DNA of 64,000 bases from Flavobacterium psychroterrae (lineage in GTDB: Bacteria > Bacteroidota > Bacteroidia > Flavobacteriales > Flavobacteriaceae): positions 1-64,000 of the forward strand of contig NZ_JAGYVZ010000009.1 of the NCBI RefSeq assembly GCF_018380615.1, in the 5' to 3' direction. This document shows positions 1-8,770 of this stretch, piece by piece. Position numbers and translations under genes: made by a program. The number at the start of each line of letters is the position of its first letter. The first letter of the stretch is position 1. Under the pieces are notes generated by a model that saw only the letters and a program-made list of their open reading frames with translations, was not told the DNA's origin and searched no databases.

Positions 1-1792
1 TCTCAATAAATTTCTCTGCCGTAAGTTCTTCTTTGTTTAGGTAACCTCTTGCCAGTCCGGCTCCTGAGATATACAGCTTCCCTACTACACCTACGGGAAC
101 TAACTGTAAGGTGTTGTTCAGGATGTATAATTGGATGTTATCAATAGGTTTCCCTATCGGGATAAGTGTTGCGTTTGCAGCACATTTAAAGTAGCTTACA
201 TCAATAGCTGCTTCAGTTGGGCCATACAGGTTCATTAACGATACTGTAGACAAAAGCTCAAAGAAAGTATTGTTTTGATGCACCGTCAACGCTTCTCCAC
301 TGGTAAATACCTGAACAAGGCTGCCTAGTTTTTCTAATGCTGCAGGATGCTCTTTTAAATAGTTCAGAAAAGCGCCTAACATCGAAGGCACAAAGTGCAT
401 GACTGTAACTTTATGGTTAAATATGGCCTCTACCAACTCCTGAGGATCTTTATGGGCATCGGGTTTCAAAAAACTGACACTTGCTCCATTGTACATCCAC
501 CATAATAGTTCCCATACCGAAACATCAAAAGAATAACTGGTTTTTTGAAGAATTACATCATCACAAGATAATGGATAGGCTTTTTGCATCCATTCCAAAC
601 GGTTCACAAGTGAAGTATGGGAAATCATAACTCCCTTGGGATTACCTGTAGTTCCCGAGGTATAAATTACATAAGCAAGATCCGTTGGTTTATTGATTTT
701 TGAAATATTTGTTTTGGCAAAATCAGTACAAACTTTATCAAATGACAACAGTTCTTCACGATCTATAACCACTTTACAGTTACTGTCTTTCTCTATATAG
801 CTGATACGCTCTGCAGGATAACCCGGATCAATAGGAACATAGGCACCACCGGCTTTTAAGATTCCTAAAATAGAAATCAGCATAAGCTCGCTGCGTTCTA
901 AACGAATGCCTATTAAATCATCCGGACCAACTCCATAAGTAACCCTTAAATACGCCCCTAACTGATTGGCTCTTTCATTAAGTTCCTGATAAGTAAGTTT
1001 CACATCCTCATACACAACGGCAATATTATTCGGAGTTCGAAATACCTGCGACTCAAAAAGATCTACTATCGTTTTATCCTCAGGATAAGATACCGTTGTA
1101 GCATTGAAACTTTCAAGTAAAGTACTTTTCTCTAATGCTGATAATAAAGGATAATTAGATAAAGATGAATCAATGTACTTTTCTAAATCAACTATAAAAT
1201 GTTTAAAATGGTTCGCTAAACATTTTACTAAGCTTTCATTAATAAATTCTTGTAAATAGGAAACCTTTATTTTAAGGGATTCATCACTTATTTCTATATC
1301 AAATAAAATCCCATTACAATCTATAGTAACATTACCATTTAATTTTAATCCGAAATTAGAAAATGAACTTAAACTTCCAAAATCAATTTTATTGTATAAA
1401 TCCTGGTCATTAAAATCCGAATATTTTAAAACTTCTAAAATTTCATATTTTACAGTTTGAAGATATTCTTTAAAAGACACCTTTAAATCTATAGGAAATG
1501 AAAGAAGTAATGGATTGTTATGCTCTTTATAATTTGACACAATATAACCATCAAATTCATAGGTCAATTTAGTTAATAAAAAAGAATATACAGCACTTAA
1601 AACAGCATATTGAGCTAATGGTTTATTATTGGTAAGCTTACTAAAGTAAGATAGCTCTGTAGTATTAATTATAATATTAGGCAACGTTTTTTGTTCTGCA
1701 TTTAACAGAAAAACTCTTTCTCTATTTGCTGCTTTTTTCTTCCAGTATTTTGAAATAAAGTTATTTTTATTTGGCAACTTACTTATATCCAT
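1..1792 (-). CDS. Nonribosomal peptide synthetase, first module (partial, C-terminus beyond window)
   Basis: The reading frame begins at an ATG at 1792 and is still open at base 1, giving about 597 codons. From about residue 215 it is an adenylation domain with the core motifs LKAGGAYVPID, YTSGTTGNPKG, NLYGPTEAA and GKLYISGAGLARGYL. Aligned by eye to GrsA, the specificity pocket reads D-V-W-H-F-S-L-I-D, which matches the published serine code (DVWHLSLIDK / DVWHFSLVDK), so L-serine is the predicted substrate. The first ~205 residues resemble the C-terminal half of a condensation domain, and I see no HHxxxDG catalytic motif. A module that starts with such a remnant is expected to initiate a peptide rather than elongate one. 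The product cannot be judged because later modules lie outside the window. The gene is preceded by a long hairpin and two direct repeats. Confidence 0.9.
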   Translation of the reverse strand, partial: MDISKLPNKNNFISKYWKKKAANRERVFLLNAEQKTLPNIIINTTELSYFSKLTNNKPLAQYAVLSAVYSFLLTKLTYEFDGYIVSNYKEHNNPLLLSFPIDLKVSFKEYLQTVKYEILEVLKYSDFNDQDLYNKIDFGSLSSFSNFGLKLNGNVTIDCNGILFDIEISDESLKIKVSYLQEFINESLVKCLANHFKHFIVDLEKYIDSSLSNYPLLSALEKSTLLESFNATTVSYPEDKTIVDLFESQVFRTPNNIAVVYEDVKLTYQELNERANQLGAYLRVTYGVGPDDLIGIRLERSELMLISILGILKAGGAYVPIDPGYPAERISYIEKDSNCKVVIDREELLSFDKVCTDFAKTNISKINKPTDLAYVIYTSGTTGNPKGVMISHTSLVNRLEWMQKAYPLSCDDVILQKTSYSFDVSVWELLWWMYNGASVSFLKPDAHKDPQELVEAIFNHKVTVMHFVPSMLGAFLNYLKEHPAALEKLGSLVQVFTSGEALTVHQNNTFFELLSTVSLMNLYGPTEAAIDVSYFKCAANATLIPIGKPIDNIQLYILNNTLQLVPVGVVGKLYISGAGLARGYLNKEELTAEKFIE

Positions 1793-1811
1793 AAAACTTT
1801 AAATTTTTTAT

Positions 1812-1846
1812 TTTTGAGAACAAACAAGTTTTGTTTATTCTCAAAA
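1812..1846. promoter_or_regulatory. Long inverted repeat just upstream of the NRPS start
   Basis: A 16-bp arm (1812-1827) pairs with 1831-1846 around a 3-base loop with a single mismatch. It ends about 20 bases before the NRPS start codon. No T-run follows on either strand, so it is not a standard terminator. It could be an operator or a 5' leader hairpin affecting translation or mRNA stability. Confidence 0.5.
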
Positions 1847-2006
1847 CAATATTTAAAAATCACTTTTTTAGCACCTTCTACTCTGCTTTTATAAATTATA
1901 ATCAACTTCTTTTCGATTAAATTTCATAATGCAATTCCCAAAATATCAATTTTAAAACTTAATAATATTGAATCATTTTTTGGCTAATTTAGCAACAGTG
2001 ATTACC

Positions 2007-2041
2007 TAAAAATTACGGACTTTTCAAATAAAAATTACGGA
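2007..2041 (-). promoter_or_regulatory. Direct repeat TAAAAATTACGGA x2, candidate NRPS regulator site
   Basis: The 13-mer TAAAAATTACGGA occurs at 2007-2019 and again at 2029-2041, exactly 22 bp (two helical turns) apart. Read towards the NRPS gene it is TCCGTAATTTTTA. The core TCCGTAAT followed by a T-rich stretch also forms the right half of the palindromes upstream of the response regulator at 62698. This spacing is what a dimeric activator would use. The function is inferred. Confidence 0.45.
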
Positions 2042-2181
2042 AGTTAATGGCATAACAGCAACTTTAAATAATAGAGAATCAATAGCTCCTATTAGTATTT
2101 TATAAAAGATTAAATTTTGACCCAAGTCACAATCTATTTAACTGACTTTATACTGTTTGTAGAAAATAAAATTATGGACAA

Positions 2182-2216
2182 AAAAAACGATATTAAAATA
2201 ATCAATATCGTTTTTT
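2182..2216. terminator. Symmetric AT-rich hairpin, possible bidirectional terminator
   Basis: AAAAAACGATATT at 2182-2194 pairs perfectly with AATATCGTTTTTT at 2204-2216 around a 9-base loop, with an A-tract and a T-tract on the two sides. It could end transcription in either direction. It lies between the GH87-like gene and the NRPS gene. Confidence 0.45.
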
Positions 2217-2346
2217 CATCAAGTTGCATGTTAAAGTACTAGGTGTTTTTTATTATCTACAACTTAAAATCACTTCAATTTTAATACCTATTCCTATTTA
2301 CAATTCAACATAAATTTCAATTTAAAAATTCTGTACTTTTATTTTT

Positions 2347-2382
2347 AAAAAAAACCAGTGAAATTAACTTCACTGGTTTTTT
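2347..2382 (-). terminator. Rho-independent terminator after the GH87-like gene
   Basis: AAAACCAGTGAA pairs perfectly with TTCACTGGTTTT around a 6-base loop, with A and T tracts on the outside. It lies about 25 bases beyond the stop codon of the leftward gene at 2408. Confidence 0.8.
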
Positions 2383-2407
2383 AAATTTATATAAATCTAT
2401 TTTTTTG

Positions 2408-5353
2408 TTACTTAACAATCAGTTTTTTAGAAACATTAAAAATATTAGAACTAATTGTAACAACATATATTCCTGCAGCTAAATTATGATTGATTTTTGA
2501 TGATGTATTTAGTTTGCTAATTAAAACCTTTCTTCCATTTATATCAGTAACTGTTATTGTGGCAATATCACCAGTTTTTAATTCCGGGAATACTATATTG
2601 AATTCATTGTTAATTGCCGGATTTGGATAAACACCAATAAAAGTGTTGTTTTCAGCTGTTACTTCTTCTTCAATACTATCAATTCTTTTTGATGTAGACG
2701 TTGTCTGAAATTGCCATTGTGCGCTTTCCCAATTGTTTTGAGCTCCGGAATATTGGGCAGAACCGTTTAGGTTTTCAATATGAATCATACTTCCGGATTG
2801 CCATCTGTTTTTAATTCTAACCCATGTACCATCAACATTTTCGTTTGACCATTGTGCGCTATACCACGTAGTTTGTCCGGAAGTACATTGTACCGCGCCT
2901 GTTAAGTTTTCGATGTGCATAATATCTCCCGTACCAACATTTTTCAGAATAAAATAAGTTGCATCAATTGCTACTTTTTCCCATTTGTAATTGTTATTGG
3001 CAACAGCAGCGCCATAACCTACATTTGCGCCGGCATCATATAAATAATTATTTGTCCATTTATTTTTAATGGTAAAGTAGTTTCCGGTTGCGGTACTTAC
3101 CGTAATTACCGCCGTACTTGTTTTATTTCCGCTAACAGTTGTAACCGTGATTGTTGCGGTTCCGTTAGAAACTGCTGTTACCAGACCTGCTGAATTTACG
3201 GTTGCAACTCCCGTATTGTTTGAAGCATAAGTAACCGATTTATTGCTTGCATTACTTGGTAAAACCGTTGGCGTTAATTGTTGTGTTGCGCCAATACTTA
3301 AAGTCGCTGTTGCCGGACTCAAACTTACACTTGTAACGGCTACATTTGATGAATTTACAGTTATTGCAGCAGTTGCCGTTTTGTTACCATCCTGCGTTGT
3401 AACAGTAATTGTAGCCAATCCCGAAGCAATAGCAGTAACTAAACCTGCTCCATTTACGGTCGCTACGCCAGTATTATTAGAACTATAACTTACCGTTTTG
3501 TTTGTAGCATTTGCCGGAGCAACTGTAGGTGTTAATTGTTGTGTTGAACCAACGCTTAAAGTTGCTGTTGTTGGTGAAAGCGTAACTCCTGTTACCGGAA
3601 TTGTAGTAGTAGAACAATTTGAGCTTTGTGTCCATGAAAAAGTACCAATTGCACTTAATTCTTCATTACTTGTTGCATTACCGCCTCTATTGGAGTAATT
3701 CATATTGCAATACGTACCGTTTCCGCTTGGGGAACCTGCTATAAGTACAAAGAATCCTCTGCCCCAATTTCTGTTAAGTGCATTATTATTTGGATATTCT
3801 TTATCGGTTCCGTTAACAGTTATATTTTTAAAGCTAAGATTATAAATTCCGTCTCCTCCTCTTTTACTTATCGATATAGCATCATTTCTTGAATCTATAA
3901 TATCAATATTATACAACTGAACATTTTTTACCTGAGTGCCGGCATTACTGGCGCTAAAAATATCTACTGCCGCAACCGGATTGTTATAAGTATCGTTAAA
4001 AGTTCCGCATGAGGTTATTGCAATATCGTGTATTTCATGGCTTCCATCATTGTTAAATGGCGCTCCGGGAAAATTATTACTAACTCTGATCCCCGCTTCA
4101 AGATTATCTTTTATAATTAAATTGTAGGCTTTGTTATTTTTTCCGCCATAGATAGCTAAACCAGTGGCACGCCAGCAATTTTCAGATGTGTTGTATCTAA
4201 AAGTATTGTTGATACATTCCAGCCCGTCAGCTGACCAGATTGCCTGATCATCATCGCCATTATTTCTAAAACTGCAATGTTCTACAATGGCATTTGCAGT
4301 TCCTTTGCAAAGATTAATTCCATCAGCATAATTATTTCTAAAACGACAATGAGATAACGTAAATCCATCTGCAATAGCCGGACCGCCTACATTATATTGT
4401 GCAATCCATGCGCCACATTCAAAATGTTCTGCCCAAATATTTTTTATGGTTGAAGTAGCAGTAAAAACACCATTTATCGCTTTATAGGAATTACTTCTGG
4501 AAGCAGAATTGGTCGTTAAGTAAAGATCTGCAAAAGATATATTACTTGCATTTGCACGCAATCCTCCATTACCACTGCTTGTATTGGTAAAATTAATTTG
4601 AGTGTACCACATTCCTGCACCAATTAATGAGGTGTTTGCCGAACCAAAATACAATTCGCGATTCACGTTGAAAACACCACTTGGAATAAATATTTTTTTA
4701 CCGCCGTTTGCATCAATAAAGGTTTGAAGATCACTTCCGTTTCCGGTATAAGTAACTGAACCTGCCGGAGCTGTAACAATTGCGGCAACGGGTTCCATTT
4801 CTGCAAAATCCAAATGAATATTTCCCGTTTCCCTCACCAGTTTTAAGGTTCCGGATGCTGCTATTTTAGCAGGAAGTTTATAACGTACTTCATCAAATCG
4901 CATTCTTGGATTTTGATTTGTGATTCCGCCGTTATTAGGATTTCCGTTGCTCCACAAATATTCCCACGACCAGGTTGAAGTCAATGTAATAGTTGTAATT
5001 TTTGTGTTCCCGTTGTACACGCCTAAAGTCGCCGTTTGTCCGTCTGGAACGCTGTATCGAATTACAAGCCCATCTGCAGCTTCTGTAAGATTCCATTGAA
5101 TTGTTGCATTGGTTGCCGACATGTTTACGCATTGCTGATCTGTAGCTTCAGATTGAAGATCTGCCTGAATGTATGATTTTGAAGTAGTTGTGGCACCATT
5201 AGACAATTGACCCAGATTTGCTTCGTACCTTTTATAAGCTGCATCATAATAACCGCGCTGTGCGAATAAATTTGAGGTTAAAAAGAGGAAAAAAATCCCC
5301 GTTAAAAGACAAAATTTGCCTCTTTTAAAAATAGCATGTAATTGATTCTTCAT
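2408..5353 (-). CDS. Secreted GH87-like alpha-1,3-glucanase/mycodextranase with lectin-like tail and T9SS sorting domain
   Basis: The start is placed at 5353 (MKNQLHAIF), which gives a clean signal peptide ending SNLFA-Q; an upstream in-frame ATG at 5392 would add 13 residues with no signal character. After the signal comes a carbohydrate-binding-like beta-sandwich (about 20-190), then a parallel beta-helix (about 200-580) with features I associate with GH87: LIGAGMWY, NIWAEHFECGAW, YADGIN and NNGDDDQAIW. The Asp residues of the last two motifs are the candidate catalytic acids. Two Big_2-type Ig-like domains follow (each with TLS-G-TQQLTPTV), then a ricin-type lectin-like region, then a T9SS type A sorting domain (VYPNPA, GIYVVTI, final KKLIVK). 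Family knowledge predicts cleavage of alpha-1,3-glucan or nigeran. No sugar importer is adjacent. Confidence 0.75.
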   Translation of the reverse strand: MKNQLHAIFKRGKFCLLTGIFFLFLTSNLFAQRGYYDAAYKRYEANLGQLSNGATTTSKSYIQADLQSEATDQQCVNMSATNATIQWNLTEAADGLVIRYSVPDGQTATLGVYNGNTKITTITLTSTWSWEYLWSNGNPNNGGITNQNPRMRFDEVRYKLPAKIAASGTLKLVRETGNIHLDFAEMEPVAAIVTAPAGSVTYTGNGSDLQTFIDANGGKKIFIPSGVFNVNRELYFGSANTSLIGAGMWYTQINFTNTSSGNGGLRANASNISFADLYLTTNSASRSNSYKAINGVFTATSTIKNIWAEHFECGAWIAQYNVGGPAIADGFTLSHCRFRNNYADGINLCKGTANAIVEHCSFRNNGDDDQAIWSADGLECINNTFRYNTSENCWRATGLAIYGGKNNKAYNLIIKDNLEAGIRVSNNFPGAPFNNDGSHEIHDIAITSCGTFNDTYNNPVAAVDIFSASNAGTQVKNVQLYNIDIIDSRNDAISISKRGGDGIYNLSFKNITVNGTDKEYPNNNALNRNWGRGFFVLIAGSPSGNGTYCNMNYSNRGGNATSNEELSAIGTFSWTQSSNCSTTTIPVTGVTLSPTTATLSVGSTQQLTPTVAPANATNKTVSYSSNNTGVATVNGAGLVTAIASGLATITVTTQDGNKTATAAITVNSSNVAVTSVSLSPATATLSIGATQQLTPTVLPSNASNKSVTYASNNTGVATVNSAGLVTAVSNGTATITVTTVSGNKTSTAVITVSTATGNYFTIKNKWTNNYLYDAGANVGYGAAVANNNYKWEKVAIDATYFILKNVGTGDIMHIENLTGAVQCTSGQTTWYSAQWSNENVDGTWVRIKNRWQSGSMIHIENLNGSAQYSGAQNNWESAQWQFQTTSTSKRIDSIEEEVTAENNTFIGVYPNPAINNEFNIVFPELKTGDIATITVTDINGRKVLISKLNTSSKINHNLAAGIYVVTISSNIFNVSKKLIVK

Positions 5354-5559
5354 AATTTTGGTTTTTAAATAGTTAGGTCCTGAAAAGGACATACCGAAAT
5401 TAGACTTATTAAAAAGCTTAAAAAAAAGATATGTTAAAAATCAAGATTTATACAACGATTTCGTTGATATAACTATTTAATAATCAATACTATAATACTT
5501 ATTTTAAAAATAAAAAATCTACAATAAATATAGGTAAGAAGTTTCTGATTTAAGTCTGA

Positions 5560-5804
5560 ATCAATGAGGATGTGGAAATTTTTAGTACATTTTTTCGCCG
5601 AAAAATTTTTGAATTCAGACAGACCGCTACATTTATTCCTAAACAAAAGATTAGAATTAGCATTACCAACTTACCGAAAAAAGCAAAAAACCTGTTGACA
5701 TATATTATGAAACAGGTTTTGAGAATTTATCGCATTTTTCGTTTGCATTAAAAAAACAGTTTGGCTACTCACCTACTGAATTACAAAGAATTAAAACAAA
5801 CTAA
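5560..5804 (+). pseudogene. Remnant of an AraC-family regulator C-terminal DNA-binding domain
   Basis: On the plus strand the frame ending at the TAA at 5802-5804 encodes an AraC-type second helix-turn-helix: PVDIYYETGFENLSHFS, then KKQFGYSPTEL and a C-terminal tail. Just upstream the reading continues in another frame as FLNKRLELA, which matches the end of the first HTH, and about 5660 a frameshift joins the two. A stop in the second frame at 5658-5660 confirms the break. There is no start codon, N-terminal domain or first helix-turn-helix upstream. This is a decayed gene fragment between two leftward secreted-protein genes. Confidence 0.75.
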
Positions 5805-5828
5805 TAACGATTTTATATTGCAAAAAAT

Positions 5829-7529
5829 TTATTTTTTTATGATTTTGGATGCGTAACTTTTACTCTCAATTTCAAACTTTATAAAATACATTCCTGAAGT
5901 TAATTCTGAAATATTGATTTTATTTTCATCAAATCCTTCCATAACTTTTTGTCCGCTAATATTAAATATTTCGTATTTATCAGCCTTCATTCCAGAATCA
6001 ATATTGATAAAATTTGTGGCTGGATTTGGGTAAATATTGAATGTAGAAATTTCTATTTTATCTCCTAGTCCCAAAGTAGTAATTGTAAACTCATCAGCTC
6101 CACAATCAATCCTCCCACCTTCAATTCTTGCTTCATTATAATAATCTGTCTCAGTATTGGCAGCAATATAAGCTGGGTTTCCGGCATTTTTACCTGGAGA
6201 TGTCGTCAAAATATGAAAATCAGGATTTGCAATTGCTGCGTTAGTTAATTGTGGATTTGCAAATATCGAATTGGCGTTTGTTGAAGTTCCGGTTACAAAA
6301 GGAGTGTATCCTGTATAGTACTTACCGTTCCAGTCTGTTGTTAAACCTGCCGCACCTGCCGGACAAAAAAATGTATTATAATTAAAAATTAAACCCGGCT
6401 GCGTTAATTCTGCGTAGGCGAGAATATTTTGAGTGCGGGTATAAAAAATATTGTTTTCAATAGTACTGTTTTCACTGTAAGAAAGGTATAATTCTCCGTT
6501 TCCTGAATTGCTGTAATCATTCTGTAGACAGGTATTATTTCTAAAAGAGGAATTGATCACTTTTCCCGAACCAGACGGATAATCAAATCCTCCTATGGCA
6601 GCTGCACAAATCTGATTGTCGTAAAAAACATTATTCCTAATGATAATTCCATCTGTAGTTTCTCCCTTTTTTTCACACCCAACCTCTATTCCGTAGCCAT
6701 TATGATATGAGGTATTGTTTTCGACAATTATATTTTTTCCTCCGTCAATATAAATTCCTCCGGATGTTGAATACACGGCGATACAATTATGGGTAATATT
6801 GTTTTTAACAAGACCGTTTCGTGCCTGATCGTTTGCAGGAGTTGGGCAAGTGCCTTCGTGACCAATTAAATCGATACCAATATTAGTTAGATTGTAAACA
6901 TTATTGTTCGTGACTTCAAAACCGTTTACGTTTCCATTTACGGCAATTCCCTCACTATAACCTAATCTGCAATTATACAATTCATTATTTTGTATTTTTA
7001 AGTTGGTAATTGCTGTTGTTCCGTTTGTGCCAAAAACGATAATTCCCTGTGCATTTACAGTTTCGTTTACAGCTGCATTTACATTAGAAGAAAAATGAAT
7101 ATCGTGTATTTTACAATTTTTAATCGTAATATTTGCTCCGCTTCCTTCAACTAAAATTCCCTGCGCATCATTTTGAATATTATTTTGCAGCTCAATTCCA
7201 TCAATAGTAACATTGCTTTTATTGTTGATCGCAAGAATAGCATTTTGAGTTTTTATTCCTCCTGCATCAATTACAGGAAGTGTTGCAGAATAATTTTTCA
7301 GCGTAATATTATTGTTCGGAATTAGAATTTTTTCTAAGTAGGTTCCAGGAAAAACATTTAAAACGCCGTTAGCAGGTAATTGATTTAGTCCGTATTGTAT
7401 TGTTTTCCAAGGTGAAGCAAGTGTTCCGGAATTGGTATTACTACCCGTTACGGCAACATAATAATTGGTTTGGGCAAAACAAAAATTCGACAAAACGCAA
7501 AACAGTAAAATTGTAATTTTTCTATTCAT
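5829..7529 (-). CDS. Secreted right-handed parallel beta-helix protein with T9SS sorting domain
   Basis: It encodes 566 residues with a signal peptide ending CFAQ-TNYYV. The next segment (YYVAVTGSNTNSGT, then SPWKTIQYGL) is the usual opening of DUF1565/polysaccharide-lyase-like beta-helix proteins. Residues about 60-460 carry many IENN, ITIKN and VENNTSY coils typical of a right-handed beta-helix. The C-terminus has a T9SS type A sorting domain (NIYPNPA, SGMYFIKF, final KIIKK), so the protein should cross the outer membrane and be anchored or released. No catalytic motif can be assigned. Polysaccharide lyase, glycosidase or adhesin are all possible. It may work with the GH87-like protein downstream, but the gap with the AraC remnant argues against a tight operon. 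Confidence 0.75.
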   Translation of the reverse strand: MNRKITILLFCVLSNFCFAQTNYYVAVTGSNTNSGTLASPWKTIQYGLNQLPANGVLNVFPGTYLEKILIPNNNITLKNYSATLPVIDAGGIKTQNAILAINNKSNVTIDGIELQNNIQNDAQGILVEGSGANITIKNCKIHDIHFSSNVNAAVNETVNAQGIIVFGTNGTTAITNLKIQNNELYNCRLGYSEGIAVNGNVNGFEVTNNNVYNLTNIGIDLIGHEGTCPTPANDQARNGLVKNNITHNCIAVYSTSGGIYIDGGKNIIVENNTSYHNGYGIEVGCEKKGETTDGIIIRNNVFYDNQICAAAIGGFDYPSGSGKVINSSFRNNTCLQNDYSNSGNGELYLSYSENSTIENNIFYTRTQNILAYAELTQPGLIFNYNTFFCPAGAAGLTTDWNGKYYTGYTPFVTGTSTNANSIFANPQLTNAAIANPDFHILTTSPGKNAGNPAYIAANTETDYYNEARIEGGRIDCGADEFTITTLGLGDKIEISTFNIYPNPATNFINIDSGMKADKYEIFNISGQKVMEGFDENKINISELTSGMYFIKFEIESKSYASKIIKK

Positions 7530-7642
7530 TTTCTTTTTTTTATTTTTAAAACGCCTTTAGGTTTGACGTTTTGTTAGATTTGGTAAGCCAAATGTATTAA
7601 TTAAAGAATGAAATCCTAGTTGTTATTTTTGTTTAATAATAA

Positions 7643-7817
7643 CCCGTTAGGTGCAATTAAGTTAAAAATAGAAACTGGATAAATTAGAACGCGGATAAAA
7701 CAGATTTGCTTTGCAAAAACACCGATTTTCGCAGATTTTTATATAGAATAAAAAAAAGATCCTTGTAAATCCCTGTCTTCGTGATAACGAATCCGCCAAA
7801 TCCGCGTCGAAATTATG
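7643..7817. repeat. Dispersed MITE-like repeat, copy 1 (longer, right end degenerate)
   Basis: The sequence from CCCGTTAGGTGCAATTAA to ATCCGCGTCGAAAT closely matches 35056-35203, including AACGCGGATAAAACAGATTT and TTTGCAAAAAC. It contains inner inverted repeats (ACGCGGAT / ATCCGCGT). This copy has about 30 extra bases before the inner right repeat and lacks the outer right inverted repeat found in copy 2. Any reading frame across it is incidental. Confidence 0.7.
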
Positions 7818-7837
7818 TTTAAGTAGTAAAAACAAGA

Positions 7838-7913
7838 AATGTGAGCCGTTATTAAAAAGCAATATGAAATCATCTGTACATGAAATTCAATCCTTTTTAA
7901 TACGGCTCACATT
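7838..7913. repeat. 22-bp inverted repeat with 33-base spacer
   Basis: The arm 7838-7859 (starting AATGTGAGCCGT) is the reverse complement of 7893-7913, with one base missing. It lies 3' of the leftward FMN reductase gene. It could serve as a weak terminator for that gene or be the two ends of a lost small element. Confidence 0.6.
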
Positions 7914-7956
7914 ATTTTAAGCAAGTTATATTAACAACAGTTAGCTTTACCAAAAG

Positions 7957-8514
7957 CTATTTTTGATTTTGGTTGAACCAAATTACATAAGCATCAACCG
8001 CTTTTTTAATAAAATCTTTGGTTTCGCCTTCTTTAATAGTTCCGCTTTCATCAAAAAGCTCATTAATTTTTGCAAGATAAACTTCCGGCTGCTGCATCAC
8101 CGGAATATTTAAAAATACAAGGCTTTGTCTTAAATGATGATTGGCACCAAAACCTCCTACAGCACCAGGCGAATTACTAAAAATCGCTCCGGGCTTGCCA
8201 TCCCAAACACTTTTACCATAAGGACGTGAACCTACATCAAGCGCATTTTTAAGTACCGCCGGAACAGATCTGTTGTATTCCGGAGTAATAAAAATAAATC
8301 CGTCAAGCTTTTTTACCTCATTTCTAAAAGTTGTATAAGCCTCAGGCACTTCATTATTATCGTCAAAATCCTGATTGTATATTGGGAGGTCGTCTAACCT
8401 GATTGTTTTAAACTCAAATCCTTCGGGCGCCATAGCCAATAAAGCTTTGCCTATTTTTTTAGAAAATGATTCTTTACGAAGACTTCCTGCGATGATTCCA
8501 ATTATTTTACTCAT
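7957..8514 (-). CDS. NADPH-dependent FMN reductase family oxidoreductase
   Basis: This 185-residue flavodoxin-fold protein has the phosphate-binding loop GSLRKESFSKK near the N-terminus and the conserved PEYNRSVPAVLKNALD segment near residue 85, as in NAD(P)H:FMN reductases/quinone reductases of the ChrR/YieF/AzoR-like class. It has no signal peptide, so it is cytoplasmic. The family uses FMN and NAD(P)H to reduce quinones, azo dyes or metals; the natural substrate is unknown. Its length is normal for the family. It is a single gene, divergent from the YceI-like gene at 8771. Confidence 0.9.
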   Translation of the reverse strand: MSKIIGIIAGSLRKESFSKKIGKALLAMAPEGFEFKTIRLDDLPIYNQDFDDNNEVPEAYTTFRNEVKKLDGFIFITPEYNRSVPAVLKNALDVGSRPYGKSVWDGKPGAIFSNSPGAVGGFGANHHLRQSLVFLNIPVMQQPEVYLAKINELFDESGTIKEGETKDFIKKAVDAYVIWFNQNQK

Positions 8515-8770
8515 AACTATGTGTTTTATATTAATGACTTTTGCTTTTTAAAGCATTCGTTTACATCTGTAATTTACAAAAAAATGAAGTATAATAGCTG
8601 CTTATTTATAAATTATTAACTTTGTTTTACAACAAATAAAGAACTTATTATATCTTATTTTCCTGAAATTATCACTAAATTTCCGATTAGTATAACCCTG
8701 TCTTTTTTTAATCAATGAACTTTGCATTAAATAAGATTTAGTCATTAACAAATTTTTAAAACGTAAACAA

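Larger units (their letters stand above)
1793..2407. other. Intergenic region upstream of NRPS
   Basis: This stretch has no convincing gene. It holds the 1812-1846 inverted repeat, the 22-bp-spaced direct repeats at 2007-2041, a symmetric hairpin at 2182-2216 and the terminator at 2347-2382. The remainder is very AT-rich and unremarkable. Confidence 0.6.

Noticed and set aside
2174..2242. Short 22-codon frame
   Set aside because: It overlaps the symmetric hairpin at 2182-2216 and has no support beyond length.
7662..7862. Open frame of about 66 codons over the dispersed repeat
   Set aside because: It lies wholly within repeat sequence that recurs at 35056-35203 with frame-breaking differences.
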